Notes under the pieces: generated by a model | What the model saw: the letters and a program-made list of their open reading frames with translations, nothing else | What the model was told of the DNA's origin: nothing | Databases searched by the model: none | Assembly: GCA_947305555.1 (NCBI GenBank) | Contig: CAMZDW010000011.1 | Coordinates: 1 to 33,008, forward strand | DNA length: 33,008 nt | Direction of reading: 5' to 3' | Source of the DNA: an uncultured Elusimicrobium sp. | GTDB lineage: Bacteria; Elusimicrobiota; Elusimicrobia; Elusimicrobiales; Elusimicrobiaceae | Made by a program: the position numbers and the translations under genes | Shown here: piece after piece, positions 8,063-17,619 of the stretch | Numbering within the stretch: position 1 is the stretch's first letter | Layout of the letters: each line of letters begins with the position of its first letter

Positions 8063-8446
8063 TTAATTTTCTGCTTGCCACAACCCGTGCAAATTACAAT
8101 ATTCTCGCGCTGTCACTTTTTCGGCGGTTGTTGCAAAAAATGCTTCTGGTTTTTCCCCTGGTTTTAAATACTTACGTTGAACTTTTCCACAAGCACAAGT
8201 AAGTTCAATCCACTCAATATAATGCGCCTCGGTAGACGGATGTTCCACACTGCCGATTTTCACCAAATAACCCCCGTCCACTTTTTCTATTACCGGAACA
8301 TGTTTTTCCGCTGCTCCATCGGAAGTTCCTGCTTTTTCCAATTTCATGGGCTGAGCGCAACAAACCAATTGGCCGGCTCCAGTATGCACTACTTCTATCC
8401 GGTTACCACATACCGGACACGTGTAAATTTCGTTTAAGTTAGTCAT
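8063..8446 (-). CDS. dfx: Desulfoferrodoxin (two-iron superoxide reductase)
   Basis: A 127-residue class I superoxide reductase, which reduces superoxide to hydrogen peroxide without making O2. The N-terminal desulforedoxin-like domain has C10, C13, C29 and C30 for the structural Fe(Cys)4 centre I. The catalytic centre II has E47-K48-H49, H69, H75, C117 and H120, all in place. Peroxide formed here can be removed by the Tpx encoded immediately upstream, and electrons can come from the rubredoxin three genes downstream. It starts 12 bases after tpx with a GGGGGAAT ribosome site. Confidence 0.97.
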   Translation of the reverse strand: MTNLNEIYTCPVCGNRIEVVHTGAGQLVCCAQPMKLEKAGTSDGAAEKHVPVIEKVDGGYLVKIGSVEHPSTEAHYIEWIELTCACGKVQRKYLKPGEKPEAFFATTAEKVTAREYCNLHGLWQAEN

Positions 8447-8458
8447 ATTTTATTCCCC

Positions 8459-8965
8459 CTATATTAACTTTTGAATTTCTATAAGCACTTCGTCGTAATC
8501 TGGTTCGTGCGACACTTCCTTCACAAATTGAATATAACGAACTATTCCTTGGGCATCAATAATGAATAAAGCACGGGTTAGTAATCCCAAATCCTCTAAT
8601 AAAACGCCGTAATCTCTTGCAAAACCGAAATCCCGGTAGTCCGAAGCCGTAATCACGTTTTTGATGCCATTTGCAGCACACCAACGTGCTTGAGCAAATG
8701 GTAAATCCTTACTAACGGTTAGTACGCGTACGTTATCCGATAATTTGCTAGCTAACACATTAAAACGGCGTGTTTGTACATCACACACCGGTGTATCTAT
8801 AGAAGGAACACACGAAATTACGACTATTCTCCCGTCGAAATCTTGTTTTTGAATTAATTCCAGTGAATTGCCAATTAATTTAAAATCAGGAGCCTTTTGT
8901 CCAATTTGAATTGTATTTCCGGCCAAAGAAACCGGTAAACCGTTCATTTGAATTTTTTCAGACAC
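8459..8965 (-). CDS. tpx: Thiol peroxidase (Tpx-type atypical 2-Cys peroxiredoxin)
   Basis: A 168-residue peroxiredoxin of standard Tpx length that reduces hydrogen and alkyl peroxides using thioredoxin. The peroxidatic cysteine is C61 in PSIDTPVCDVQTRRFN. The resolving cysteine is C96 in ARWCAANG. The start is GTG, chosen because a perfect AAGGAGGT ribosome site lies 5 bases before it. It is the first gene of the five-gene operon tpx-dfx-fprA-flavin reductase-rubredoxin, and it is divergent from dnaA. TATACT at 8999-8994 on the minus strand is a possible -10 element, but the -35 is unclear. Confidence 0.96.
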   Translation of the reverse strand: MSEKIQMNGLPVSLAGNTIQIGQKAPDFKLIGNSLELIQKQDFDGRIVVISCVPSIDTPVCDVQTRRFNVLASKLSDNVRVLTVSKDLPFAQARWCAANGIKNVITASDYRDFGFARDYGVLLEDLGLLTRALFIIDAQGIVRYIQFVKEVSHEPDYDEVLIEIQKLI

Positions 8966-9191
8966 AATAAACCTCCTTATCTTATATGAAAAGAGTATAT
9001 AAAATTTTTAGGATTTACCGCCTTTTTTATTCTGCTAAAAAAATAACTATATCTTAAAAAAAGCATATTTTACGTAAAAATCAATTTTAAACCATTTTGT
9101 ATGTTATTTAATACCAAACTAGCCAATTTTTACAAAACAACCAAATTTAAGCGTTTTTAACCATTTAAACGCTATTTTTAATTTTTTATAG
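8966..9191. other. AT-rich gap between tpx and dnaA with an inverted repeat
   Basis: This stretch carries no gene. It is very AT-rich and holds one clear inverted repeat, AGCGTTT (9150-9156) and AAACGCT (9167-9173), followed on the plus strand by ATTTTTAATTTTTT. The hairpin resembles a terminator, yet no plus-strand gene lies before it, so it may be part of the origin architecture or guard dnaA from read-through. ACCATTT occurs twice, once near 9090 and once at 9160-9166. I see no consensus DnaA box in this gap. Confidence 0.5.
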
Positions 9192-9221
9192 TTGACCAAC
9201 CCTTCCCATAAGTGGTATCAT
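9192..9221 (+). promoter_or_regulatory. dnaA promoter
   Basis: TTGACC (9192-9197) and TATCAT (9216-9221) are separated by 18 bases. The predicted start of transcription is near 9228. That excludes the in-frame GTG at 9212 as the translation start. Confidence 0.65.
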
Positions 9222-9249
9222 TTAATAAACCCTTAATAGGTGGACTAAT

Positions 9250-9258
9250 TGTGGATAA
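9250..9258 (-). promoter_or_regulatory. DnaA box overlapping the dnaA start codon
   Basis: TGTGGATAA on the plus strand is the complement of the perfect DnaA box TTATCCACA. The GTG start codon of dnaA (9251-9253) lies inside it, so DnaA binding here could block its own expression. Confidence 0.75.
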
Positions 9259-10591
9259 CTTAGCAACATACCCCGAATTAATTCCCGTTTTTAAAGATAT
9301 TGAAACTATTATCGGAAAGGACACGTATGACATGTGGCTTCGTCCCACTCATTTTTTGTATGAGAATACAACGCTTACCCTTTCCCTACCTAACCAATTT
9401 TGGGCACAAACTATTCGGGACCGTTATGAACGAATCATTATGGATGCTTTTTTAAAACATCTTGGAGTTAATATTACTATTATTTATGAAATTCAACCAC
9501 AAACTCCTTCTGTTACACCTGTTCCAAGACCTGAAGTTATTATTCCAAAAAATCCTTTTTCTTCCCGCTTAAATACGTCTTATACATTTGATAATTTTAT
9601 TGAATCTCCTTCTAACCGTTTTGCTTATAAAGCGGCTGAAGCTGTGGTCCATAAATTAGGTGCGCGGGAAAATAATCCGCTGGTAATTTATTCCTCTCCA
9701 GGTCTAGGAAAAACACATTTATTACACGCAATCGGTAACCAAATTCTCAAAGAACATCCCGAAACAAAAGTACTCTATATGTCCGGTGAAGAATTTGTGA
9801 GTGAATATATTGAAGCACTGCAAAATAAAGAAGCAGAAAGTTTCCGAAAAAAATACAGAACTCTGGATTGTTTCTTAATGGATGATATTCAGTTTGTATC
9901 CGGAAAAGAAGCGTGTACATTAGAATTTTTTAATACGTTTAATGCTTTATTTGAAAGCCGAAAACAAATTGTTTTATCTTCCGACAGAACACCACAACAA
10001 CTAGAATGGGATGAACGCCTTTCATCACGTTTATTATCCGGAATTATCACGGAAGTAAAGCGGCCAAATTTAGAAACACGTATTGCTATTTTACGCCAAA
10101 AACGTGATTCTATTAATTTTGATATTGGCGATGATGTACTTGCTTTTATTGCTGAAGGAATCCAAACTAATGTACGTGAATTAGAAGGCTCTTTATTTCG
10201 CTTAGTTGCTTACTGTAGCATGCATAGTGTAGTACCTACTATTTCGATTGCTAAAGAATTACTTTCAGATATTTTGGTTAGTACACAAGATAAATCCGTT
10301 AATGTAAACGTAATTAAAAAAATAGTAGGAAAACACTTTAATATTAAAATGGAAGATTTTAATTCTAAACGAAAAACACAATCTGTCGCTTGGCCGCGGC
10401 AAATTGCCATGTTTTTAACCACAGAATTAACCGATTTATCTTTACCGGAAATCGGCCGGGAATTTAACCGTGACCATAGCACGGTTGTTCATGCACGTGA
10501 TGTAGTGAAAGAAAAAATTGAAACAGATCCGTTTTTTACCGCTGAAATTAATCAAATTATAGCGGAAGTAAAAGCTGTGGATAAACCGTAA
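9251..10591 (+). CDS. dnaA: Chromosomal replication initiator DnaA
   Basis: A 446-residue AAA+ initiator that binds DnaA boxes and melts oriC. Domain I (about 8-85) is followed by a short proline-rich linker. The AAA+ domain has Walker A SSPGLGKT (148-155) and Walker B FLMDDIQ (208-214), and domain IV has the DnaA-box recognition helix with DHSTVVHA (408-415). The frame is open to a GTG at 9212, but I place the start at GTG 9251. AGGTGG (9238-9243) lies 7 bases before it, the promoter predicts an RNA start near 9228, and domain I then begins at a normal distance. The gene is AT-rich in third positions compared with gyrB and gyrA. Confidence 0.96.
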   Translation: MDNLATYPELIPVFKDIETIIGKDTYDMWLRPTHFLYENTTLTLSLPNQFWAQTIRDRYERIIMDAFLKHLGVNITIIYEIQPQTPSVTPVPRPEVIIPKNPFSSRLNTSYTFDNFIESPSNRFAYKAAEAVVHKLGARENNPLVIYSSPGLGKTHLLHAIGNQILKEHPETKVLYMSGEEFVSEYIEALQNKEAESFRKKYRTLDCFLMDDIQFVSGKEACTLEFFNTFNALFESRKQIVLSSDRTPQQLEWDERLSSRLLSGIITEVKRPNLETRIAILRQKRDSINFDIGDDVLAFIAEGIQTNVRELEGSLFRLVAYCSMHSVVPTISIAKELLSDILVSTQDKSVNVNVIKKIVGKHFNIKMEDFNSKRKTQSVAWPRQIAMFLTTELTDLSLPEIGREFNRDHSTVVHARDVVKEKIETDPFFTAEINQIIAEVKAVDKP

Positions 10592-10726
10592 ATAACACGT
10601 GGATAAAAAGTTTATTTGATGGATTATTTTTAGTCCGGTTTATAATGTGTATAAAAAGACAGGGTTATAAACAGTAAGTAAAAAAAATTTGTATAGCCAA
10701 ATTAACAAAATCCACACTATAAACAG
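10576..10726. other. Candidate oriC (DnaA-box cluster across the dnaA end and the dnaA-dnaN gap)
   Basis: A perfect box TGTGGATAA lies at 10576-10584, within the last codons of dnaA. CGTGGATAA (10598-10606) and TGTGTATAA (10646-10654) each differ by one base. Weaker two-mismatch sites in the other orientation are TTATAAACA (10665-10673) and AAATCCACA (10708-10716). TATAAACAG occurs twice, at 10666 and 10718. The gap is strongly AT-rich, including an A/T run at 10681-10690 suited to unwinding. The direction of flanking genes switches close by, at dnaA, as expected for a bidirectional origin. No experiment or skew plot was possible. Confidence 0.65.
10616..10646 (+). promoter_or_regulatory. Possible dnaN promoter
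   Basis: A perfect -10 TATAAT lies at 10641-10646. TTGATG at 10616-10621 could be its -35, with a long 19-base spacer. It sits inside the DnaA-box cluster, so dnaN expression may respond to DnaA. Confidence 0.5.
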
Positions 10727-10749
10727 GACATATTACAGGAATTATAAAT

Positions 10750-11859
10750 ATGAAAATAAATATTACTAAGTCAACTCTGTTGGAAGGAATTCAAATTATA
10801 TCTGCAGGGGTTTCATCCCGTACTACATTACCCATTCTGCATAACTTTTTATTAGAAACGTATAAGGGTAAGTTAAAACTGGTCCGTACAGATATGGAAA
10901 TGGCCACCGTGCATTATGTAAATGCTGAAATAGAAGAGACAGGTAGTATTACGATTCCTTTAAAAGAATTTGCTGATATTATTAAAAACTTACCCGACGA
11001 TAAAGAAATTAATCTTTATTCGGATGAAAATAATAAATTTCATATTAAATCGGGAAAAAGTAAATTTTGGGTTATTGGTACTCCTAAAAGTGAATACCCG
11101 GCGATTCCGGAAGTGGAGCATGAAAACAGTATAAAATTAAATCCGCTCGATTTACAAAGTATGATAGAAAAAACGGCTTTTTCTGCTTCTACTCAGGAAA
11201 CGCGGTATATTTTAAACGGTCTTTTATGGAATAATACGTCGGATAAATTTGAAATTGTAGCTACTGACGGTGGACGTTTAGCTATTGCTTCTCATGAACC
11301 CTTAGCCGGTTCTAAAGAGTTTAAAATTATTATTCCGACTAAAATTTTAAATGAGGTATGTCGTTTTATTACAATAGCCAAACCAACAAAAGATAGCACA
11401 ATCCAAGTAAGTGTATCCTCTAATCAAGTTAGTTTTGTAATGAATGAAACCACTTTTATTTCCCGTTTAATTGAGGGAAATTTTCCAAACTATCATCAAG
11501 TAATTCCGACTAAAAAAAATATTAGTTTTGAAGTTTTTTCCAAAGAGTTATTAGCCTCTACCCGTCGGTCTGCCTTATGTTCAGGGGAATTTGGAAGTGT
11601 GGTGAAATATAAGTTAGAAGATAATACCTTGACAGTTTCTTCTAATTCACAAAATATGGAATTTACGGATGAAATTCCGGTGGAATATAATCAAGAAATA
11701 TTTGAAGCGGCTTTTAATCCACAATATATTATTGATGTACTTAAAAATATTACGTCGGAAAAAGTGTCTTTTTCGTTTATTAATTCTTCACAACCTGTGT
11801 TAGTAGAACCTGTGGGAGACACTACATTTAAGTATGTGATTATGCCGGTGCGTGCGTAA
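10750..11859 (+). CDS. dnaN: DNA polymerase III beta subunit (sliding clamp)
   Basis: A 369-residue clamp of standard length that holds DNA polymerase III and other proteins on DNA as a ring-shaped dimer. It has the typical start MKINITKSTLLEGIQIISAGVS, then RTTLPIL (25-31), the domain 2 stretch ETRYILNGLLW, ATDGGRLA, and the clamp-type C-terminus YVIMPVRA that lines the binding groove. AGGA lies 10 bases before the ATG. The TAA stop overlaps the ATG of the next gene by one base, so the DUF721 gene is translationally coupled to it. Confidence 0.97.
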   Translation: MKINITKSTLLEGIQIISAGVSSRTTLPILHNFLLETYKGKLKLVRTDMEMATVHYVNAEIEETGSITIPLKEFADIIKNLPDDKEINLYSDENNKFHIKSGKSKFWVIGTPKSEYPAIPEVEHENSIKLNPLDLQSMIEKTAFSASTQETRYILNGLLWNNTSDKFEIVATDGGRLAIASHEPLAGSKEFKIIIPTKILNEVCRFITIAKPTKDSTIQVSVSSNQVSFVMNETTFISRLIEGNFPNYHQVIPTKKNISFEVFSKELLASTRRSALCSGEFGSVVKYKLEDNTLTVSSNSQNMEFTDEIPVEYNQEIFEAAFNPQYIIDVLKNITSEKVSFSFINSSQPVLVEPVGDTTFKYVIMPVRA

Positions 11860-12155
11860 TGAAATTTGGTCAAAATCCCCGAAAAATATGGCATAGCAGC
11901 GCAGATTTACAAAGCCGTTTTAATCGTTTAAATACGCGCTTAAACCGCTTGCTGATTTTGGACCATGTGTGGACACAATTAGTTGGAATAAGGGGAAAAT
12001 TTTGGGTATTAAAAGCAGTTCAAAATGATACCTTGCATGTGCAAGTAAAATTAGCAGTAGCACGTACAGAATTAATAGCCAAGAAGCAACATTTAATTCA
12101 GGAATTAAATAAACATTTTAGTACGCCCTGGATTAAAAAAATTGAAATTGAATAA
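11859..12155 (+). CDS. DUF721/DciA-like protein
   Basis: A 98-residue basic protein similar to DUF721. The recognisable part is the C-terminal half, from VWTQLVG to the LHVQVKLAVARTELIAKKQHLIQELN stretch, which is the usual KH-like core of the family. In several phyla DUF721 proteins (DciA) help load or control the replicative helicase DnaB when DnaC or DnaI is absent. The position between dnaN and gyrB, where recF often lies, is typical for this family. It overlaps dnaN by one base and precedes gyrB by 28 bases. The helicase role is inferred from family and position, because the sequence is short and divergent. Confidence 0.75.
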   Translation: MKFGQNPRKIWHSSADLQSRFNRLNTRLNRLLILDHVWTQLVGIRGKFWVLKAVQNDTLHVQVKLAVARTELIAKKQHLIQELNKHFSTPWIKKIEIE

Positions 12156-12180
12156 ATTTTGTTATTTTTACAAGGAGTAG

Positions 12181-14658
<2,478 letters not shown>

Positions 14659-14664
14659 TAAAAC

Positions 14665-14689
14665 GCGCCGGGCAAGTTATTTCCGGCGC
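14665..14689 (+). other. GC-rich hairpin between gyrB and gyrA, no T tract
   Basis: GCGCCGG (14665-14671) pairs with CCGGCGC (14683-14689) over an 11-base loop. It is followed by ACCGATTTGATCG rather than a T run, so it does not look like a full terminator. It may tune gyrA expression, stabilise the gyrB message or mark a processing site. The gyrA ribosome site AGGAGA lies 20 bases downstream. Confidence 0.55.
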
Positions 14690-14719
14690 ACCGATTTGAT
14701 CGTATTAGGAGATTTTTAA

Positions 14720-17236
14720 ATGAGTGAAGAAAATGTGAACCAACCGCAAACCCAGGACGTCAACGTCAATGTGGATTTGTTTGGTGATATTCAACAACGT
14801 GATATTGCCGGTGAAATGCGCTCGTATTACATCGATTACGCCATGAGCGTTATCGTTGGGCGTGCCTTACCGGATGTGCGTGACGGCTTAAAGCCGGTAC
14901 ATCGCCGTGTTTTGTATTCCATGAATGAGATGGGTTTAAAATACAATAAACCCTACAAAAAATCCGCCCGTGTAGTGGGGGACGTGCTCGGTAAATACCA
15001 TCCGCACGGGGATACGGCAGTATATGATACGCTGGTCCGTATGGTACAGGATTTTTCGCTCCGTAAACCGTTAATTGACGGACAAGGGAACTTCGGTTCT
15101 ATTGACGGAGATTCTGCCGCCGCTATGCGTTATACGGAATGCCGCTTGCAGAAAATTTCCGAAGAAATGCTGGGCGATTTGGATAAAGATACCGTCAAAA
15201 TGATTCCCAACTACGACGGATCTTTATTAGAACCCTCCGTTTTACCGGCCAAACTTCCGGCTCTTTTGGTAAACGGTTCTTCTGGTATTGCCGTCGGTAT
15301 GGCCACCAACATTCCTACCCACAATTTGGGCGAAGTGTGCGACGGAATTATCGAATACATCAAAAATCCGGAAATTACCACCAAAGAAATGATGAAAATC
15401 ATCAAAGGGCCGGATTTCCCAACGGGTGCTATTATCCGTGGGACCAAGGGAATCTACGAATATTTTGAAACGGGACATGGTAGCGTTAAAGTACAAGCTA
15501 CTACGGAAATTGAAGAACGCAAAGGTGGTCGTGAAGCTATTATTGTAACGGCCATTCCGTATCAAGTCAATAAAACGGCATTAATCGAAAATATTGTAGC
15601 GTTAGTACGCGATAAAAAAGTGATGGATATTGCCGATATTCGCGACGAGTCGGACCGCCGTGGAATGCGCCTAGTCATTGAAATTAAACGCGATGGTAAT
15701 GCTCAAGTGGTCTTGAATCACCTCTACAAACATACGCAATTGCAAACCTCTTTCCCGGTCAACATGTTGGCGATTGTGGATGGGCGGCCGCGTGTGTTGT
15801 CGCTCAAAGAAGTGATGAAAGCGTACGTTAAACACCGCAAAGAAATTGTCACTAACCGCACAAAATTTGATTTAAACAAAGCGCAAAAACGCGAACATAT
15901 TTTGAACGGGTTGCTCATTGCGATTGCAAATATGGACGAAGTCGTTGCCATCATCCGCAAAGCCAAAGACCCGACGGAAGCAAAGTTTACGCTCATGACG
16001 CGCTTTACACTTACCGAAGTGCAAGCACAAGCCATCCTCGATATGCGTCTGCACCAATTGACGCAATTGTCCGCGTTGGCCATTGAAAATGAACGCAAAG
16101 ATTTATTAAAACTCATTGAAGAATTGCAAGATATTTTAGCCAATCCTCAACGGGTGTTGGATATTATCGTAGCGGAACTGACCGAGCTGAAAAAAACGTA
16201 TGGCGATCCGCGCCGCACCGAAATCGGGCCGGATATGACGGATTTCTCGATGGAAGATTTCATTGAGAAAGAAGATGTAGTCATTACCATTTCCAATGAC
16301 GGTTACGCTAAACGCATCCCGGTTTCTACCTACAAGAGTCAAAACCGCGGCGGGAAAGGTATTATCGGCAGCAAAACCAAGGAAGAAGATTTTATGGAAC
16401 ACTTGTTCATTACTTCTTCTCATGCGACGATTTTGATGTTCACCAACCGCGGACGTGTGTTTGCCTTGCGTGCGTTTGAAATTCCGGAAGGGAACCGTAT
16501 GTCCAAGGGGAAAGCACTTGTTAACCTCTTGCAACTGAACGGAGAAGAAAAAGTAACCTCGGCCGTTGCCATTGAGGATTTTGATCCCAAACACAGCGAA
16601 AACACCTATTTGACCATGTGTACACGCTACGGCAGCATCAAACGCGTAGAATTGGCGGAATTTGCCAATATTCGCCGTGCCGGTATTATTGCGATGGGAT
16701 TGGAAGAAGGCGATGTGCTCATCAGTGTACAAATGACGTTTGGCAAGTCTGATATTATCGTAGCCACCAAGAACGGAAAATCCATCCGCTTTGATGAAAA
16801 TCAAGTGCGAGCCATGGGTCGTCCGGCCAAGGGTGTGCGTGCCATTAATTTGGGACAAGGCGACGTTGTCGTCGGTATGGAGCATGCTCCGAACGACGAG
16901 CCACAACCGGATGTGCTTTCCGTTTGTGAAAACGGCTTTGGAAAACGCACCGAATTTAGCGAATATAAACGCCAAAATCGCGGTGGCATGGGTGTAATCA
17001 CGATTAAGACAAGTGCACGCAACGGCTCCGTAGTCGGTATCAAGCTGGTTGATGAAAGCAAAGACTTAATGATTATTACCGAAAAAGGTATGACTATCCG
17101 CGTACGTTGCGCCGATATTCGCTCCGTCAGCCGTAATGCGCAGGGTGTAACGCTGGCGAAGATGGAACCGGGTGACAAGATTGCCCGTATTGCACCGGTG
17201 GTCAAAGAAGAAGACAAAGAAGAAGACGAAGAATAA
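14720..17236 (+). CDS. gyrA: DNA gyrase subunit A
   Basis: An 838-residue type IIA topoisomerase cleavage subunit. The catalytic tyrosine is Y138 in AAMRYTE. The quinolone region reads [11 protein letters not shown], so position 83 (E. coli numbering) is threonine (T99) and position 87 is aspartate (D103). Threonine at this position is also natural in some species and is not by itself evidence of acquired resistance. The C-terminal wrapping domain has a gyrA box variant QNRGGKG (541-547) in place of QRRGGKG. The presence of a box, though altered, and the gyrB partner next door favour gyrase over topoisomerase IV. The tail is very acidic (EEDKEEDEE). Confidence 0.96.
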   Translation: MSEENVNQPQTQDVNVNVDLFGDIQQRDIAGEMRSYYIDYAMSVIVGRALPDVRDGLKPVHRRVLYSMNEMGLKYNKPYKKSARVVGDVLGKYHPHGDTAVYDTLVRMVQDFSLRKPLIDGQGNFGSIDGDSAAAMRYTECRLQKISEEMLGDLDKDTVKMIPNYDGSLLEPSVLPAKLPALLVNGSSGIAVGMATNIPTHNLGEVCDGIIEYIKNPEITTKEMMKIIKGPDFPTGAIIRGTKGIYEYFETGHGSVKVQATTEIEERKGGREAIIVTAIPYQVNKTALIENIVALVRDKKVMDIADIRDESDRRGMRLVIEIKRDGNAQVVLNHLYKHTQLQTSFPVNMLAIVDGRPRVLSLKEVMKAYVKHRKEIVTNRTKFDLNKAQKREHILNGLLIAIANMDEVVAIIRKAKDPTEAKFTLMTRFTLTEVQAQAILDMRLHQLTQLSALAIENERKDLLKLIEELQDILANPQRVLDIIVAELTELKKTYGDPRRTEIGPDMTDFSMEDFIEKEDVVITISNDGYAKRIPVSTYKSQNRGGKGIIGSKTKEEDFMEHLFITSSHATILMFTNRGRVFALRAFEIPEGNRMSKGKALVNLLQLNGEEKVTSAVAIEDFDPKHSENTYLTMCTRYGSIKRVELAEFANIRRAGIIAMGLEEGDVLISVQMTFGKSDIIVATKNGKSIRFDENQVRAMGRPAKGVRAINLGQGDVVVGMEHAPNDEPQPDVLSVCENGFGKRTEFSEYKRQNRGGMGVITIKTSARNGSVVGIKLVDESKDLMIITEKGMTIRVRCADIRSVSRNAQGVTLAKMEPGDKIARIAPVVKEEDKEEDEE

Positions 17237-17269
17237 TAACAAACTGTTCTTATGGTTTCGTAATTCGCA

Positions 17270-17300
17270 GCAAGGCGGTAACGTGAAGTTGCCGCCTTGC
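17270..17300. repeat. Strong imperfect hairpin after gyrA
   Basis: GCAAGGCGGTAAC (17270-17282) pairs with GTTGCCGCCTTGC (17288-17300) with a GTGAA loop. Twelve of the 13 pairs are Watson-Crick and one is G-U. No T tract follows, so it would protect the gyrA mRNA end or be part of a structured RNA rather than a simple terminator. Confidence 0.75.
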
Positions 17301-17487
17301 CTGCTATGAAGGGCCAACCATTTTCCAAAACTGTTTATTTTGTGCGCCCTTGCCAACTTGCTGTACCTCGCAGCACGGCTCGACGGACAACTGGCCGCGC
17401 AAATTAAAAGCGGTTTTGAAAAATCAGGTAATCTTCTACAAAGTTAGTCTGTTACGAACAACGGTTCTCAACTTCTAGGATTCACAA

Positions 17488-17520
17488 AAAAGGGACCCTT
17501 TTTTGTTGTCCCTTTTCTTT
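17488..17520 (+). terminator. Intrinsic terminator before the GH13 gene
   Basis: AAAAGGGAC (17488-17496) pairs with GTCCCTTTT (17508-17516), followed by CTTTCTTTT. It would stop gyrA read-through or end a small RNA from the gap. Confidence 0.72.
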
Positions 17521-17569
17521 CTTTTAAAAGAGTCTCTTTTTTTATGAAGTTTTACTTCTAAAAAAAGGG

Positions 17570-17598
17570 TTTACAATTTGTGCACAAAGTGCTATAAA
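17570..17598 (+). promoter_or_regulatory. Promoter of the GH13-ATP synthase operon
   Basis: TTTACA (17570-17575) and TATAAA (17593-17598) are separated by exactly 17 bases. The RNA would start near 17605, 15 bases before the ATG and overlapping the AGGGGAG ribosome site region. No other promoter is obvious before atpZ. Confidence 0.75.
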
Positions 17599-17619
17599 TT
17601 TTATAGGGGAGAATAGGGT

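Larger units (their letters stand above)
17237..17619. other. Structured 383-base gap between gyrA and the GH13 gene
   Basis: No gene with a ribosome site is seen here. The gap holds, in order, a strong hairpin (17270-17300), a GC-richer block to about 17450, an intrinsic terminator (17488-17520), a second short palindrome AAAAGAGTCTCTTTT (17526-17540) and a promoter (17570-17598). TCGCAGCA-x-GGC is repeated at 17265-17276 and 17368-17379 with 11 of 12 bases equal. A 33-codon frame at 17306-17407 and an overlapping start-less frame to about 17445 lack start signals. The block could be a small RNA gene ending at the terminator, a dispersed repeat, or a gene remnant. Confidence 0.5.

Noticed and set aside
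9212-9250. Upstream GTG at 9212 as the dnaA start
   Set aside because: It lies inside the promoter -10 region and before the predicted RNA start, with no ribosome site. GTG 9251 has AGGTGG at good spacing.
10596-10601. Other CACGTG sites (also 8418-8423 and 13801-13806) as extra parS sites
   Set aside because: They lack the TTT...AAA flanks of the parS core.
14990-15030. Threonine at the quinolone position of GyrA as a resistance mutation
   Set aside because: Threonine is the natural residue at this position in several species, so it is not evidence of acquired resistance.
16136-16975. Long open frame on the minus strand within gyrA (279 codons)
   Set aside because: It is a shadow of the conserved gyrA C-terminal domain and matches no family.
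17306-17407. 33-codon frame after gyrA
   Set aside because: It has no ribosome site and an arginine-rich composition, and it overlaps equally open frames in another phase. It is kept only as part of the structured gap.
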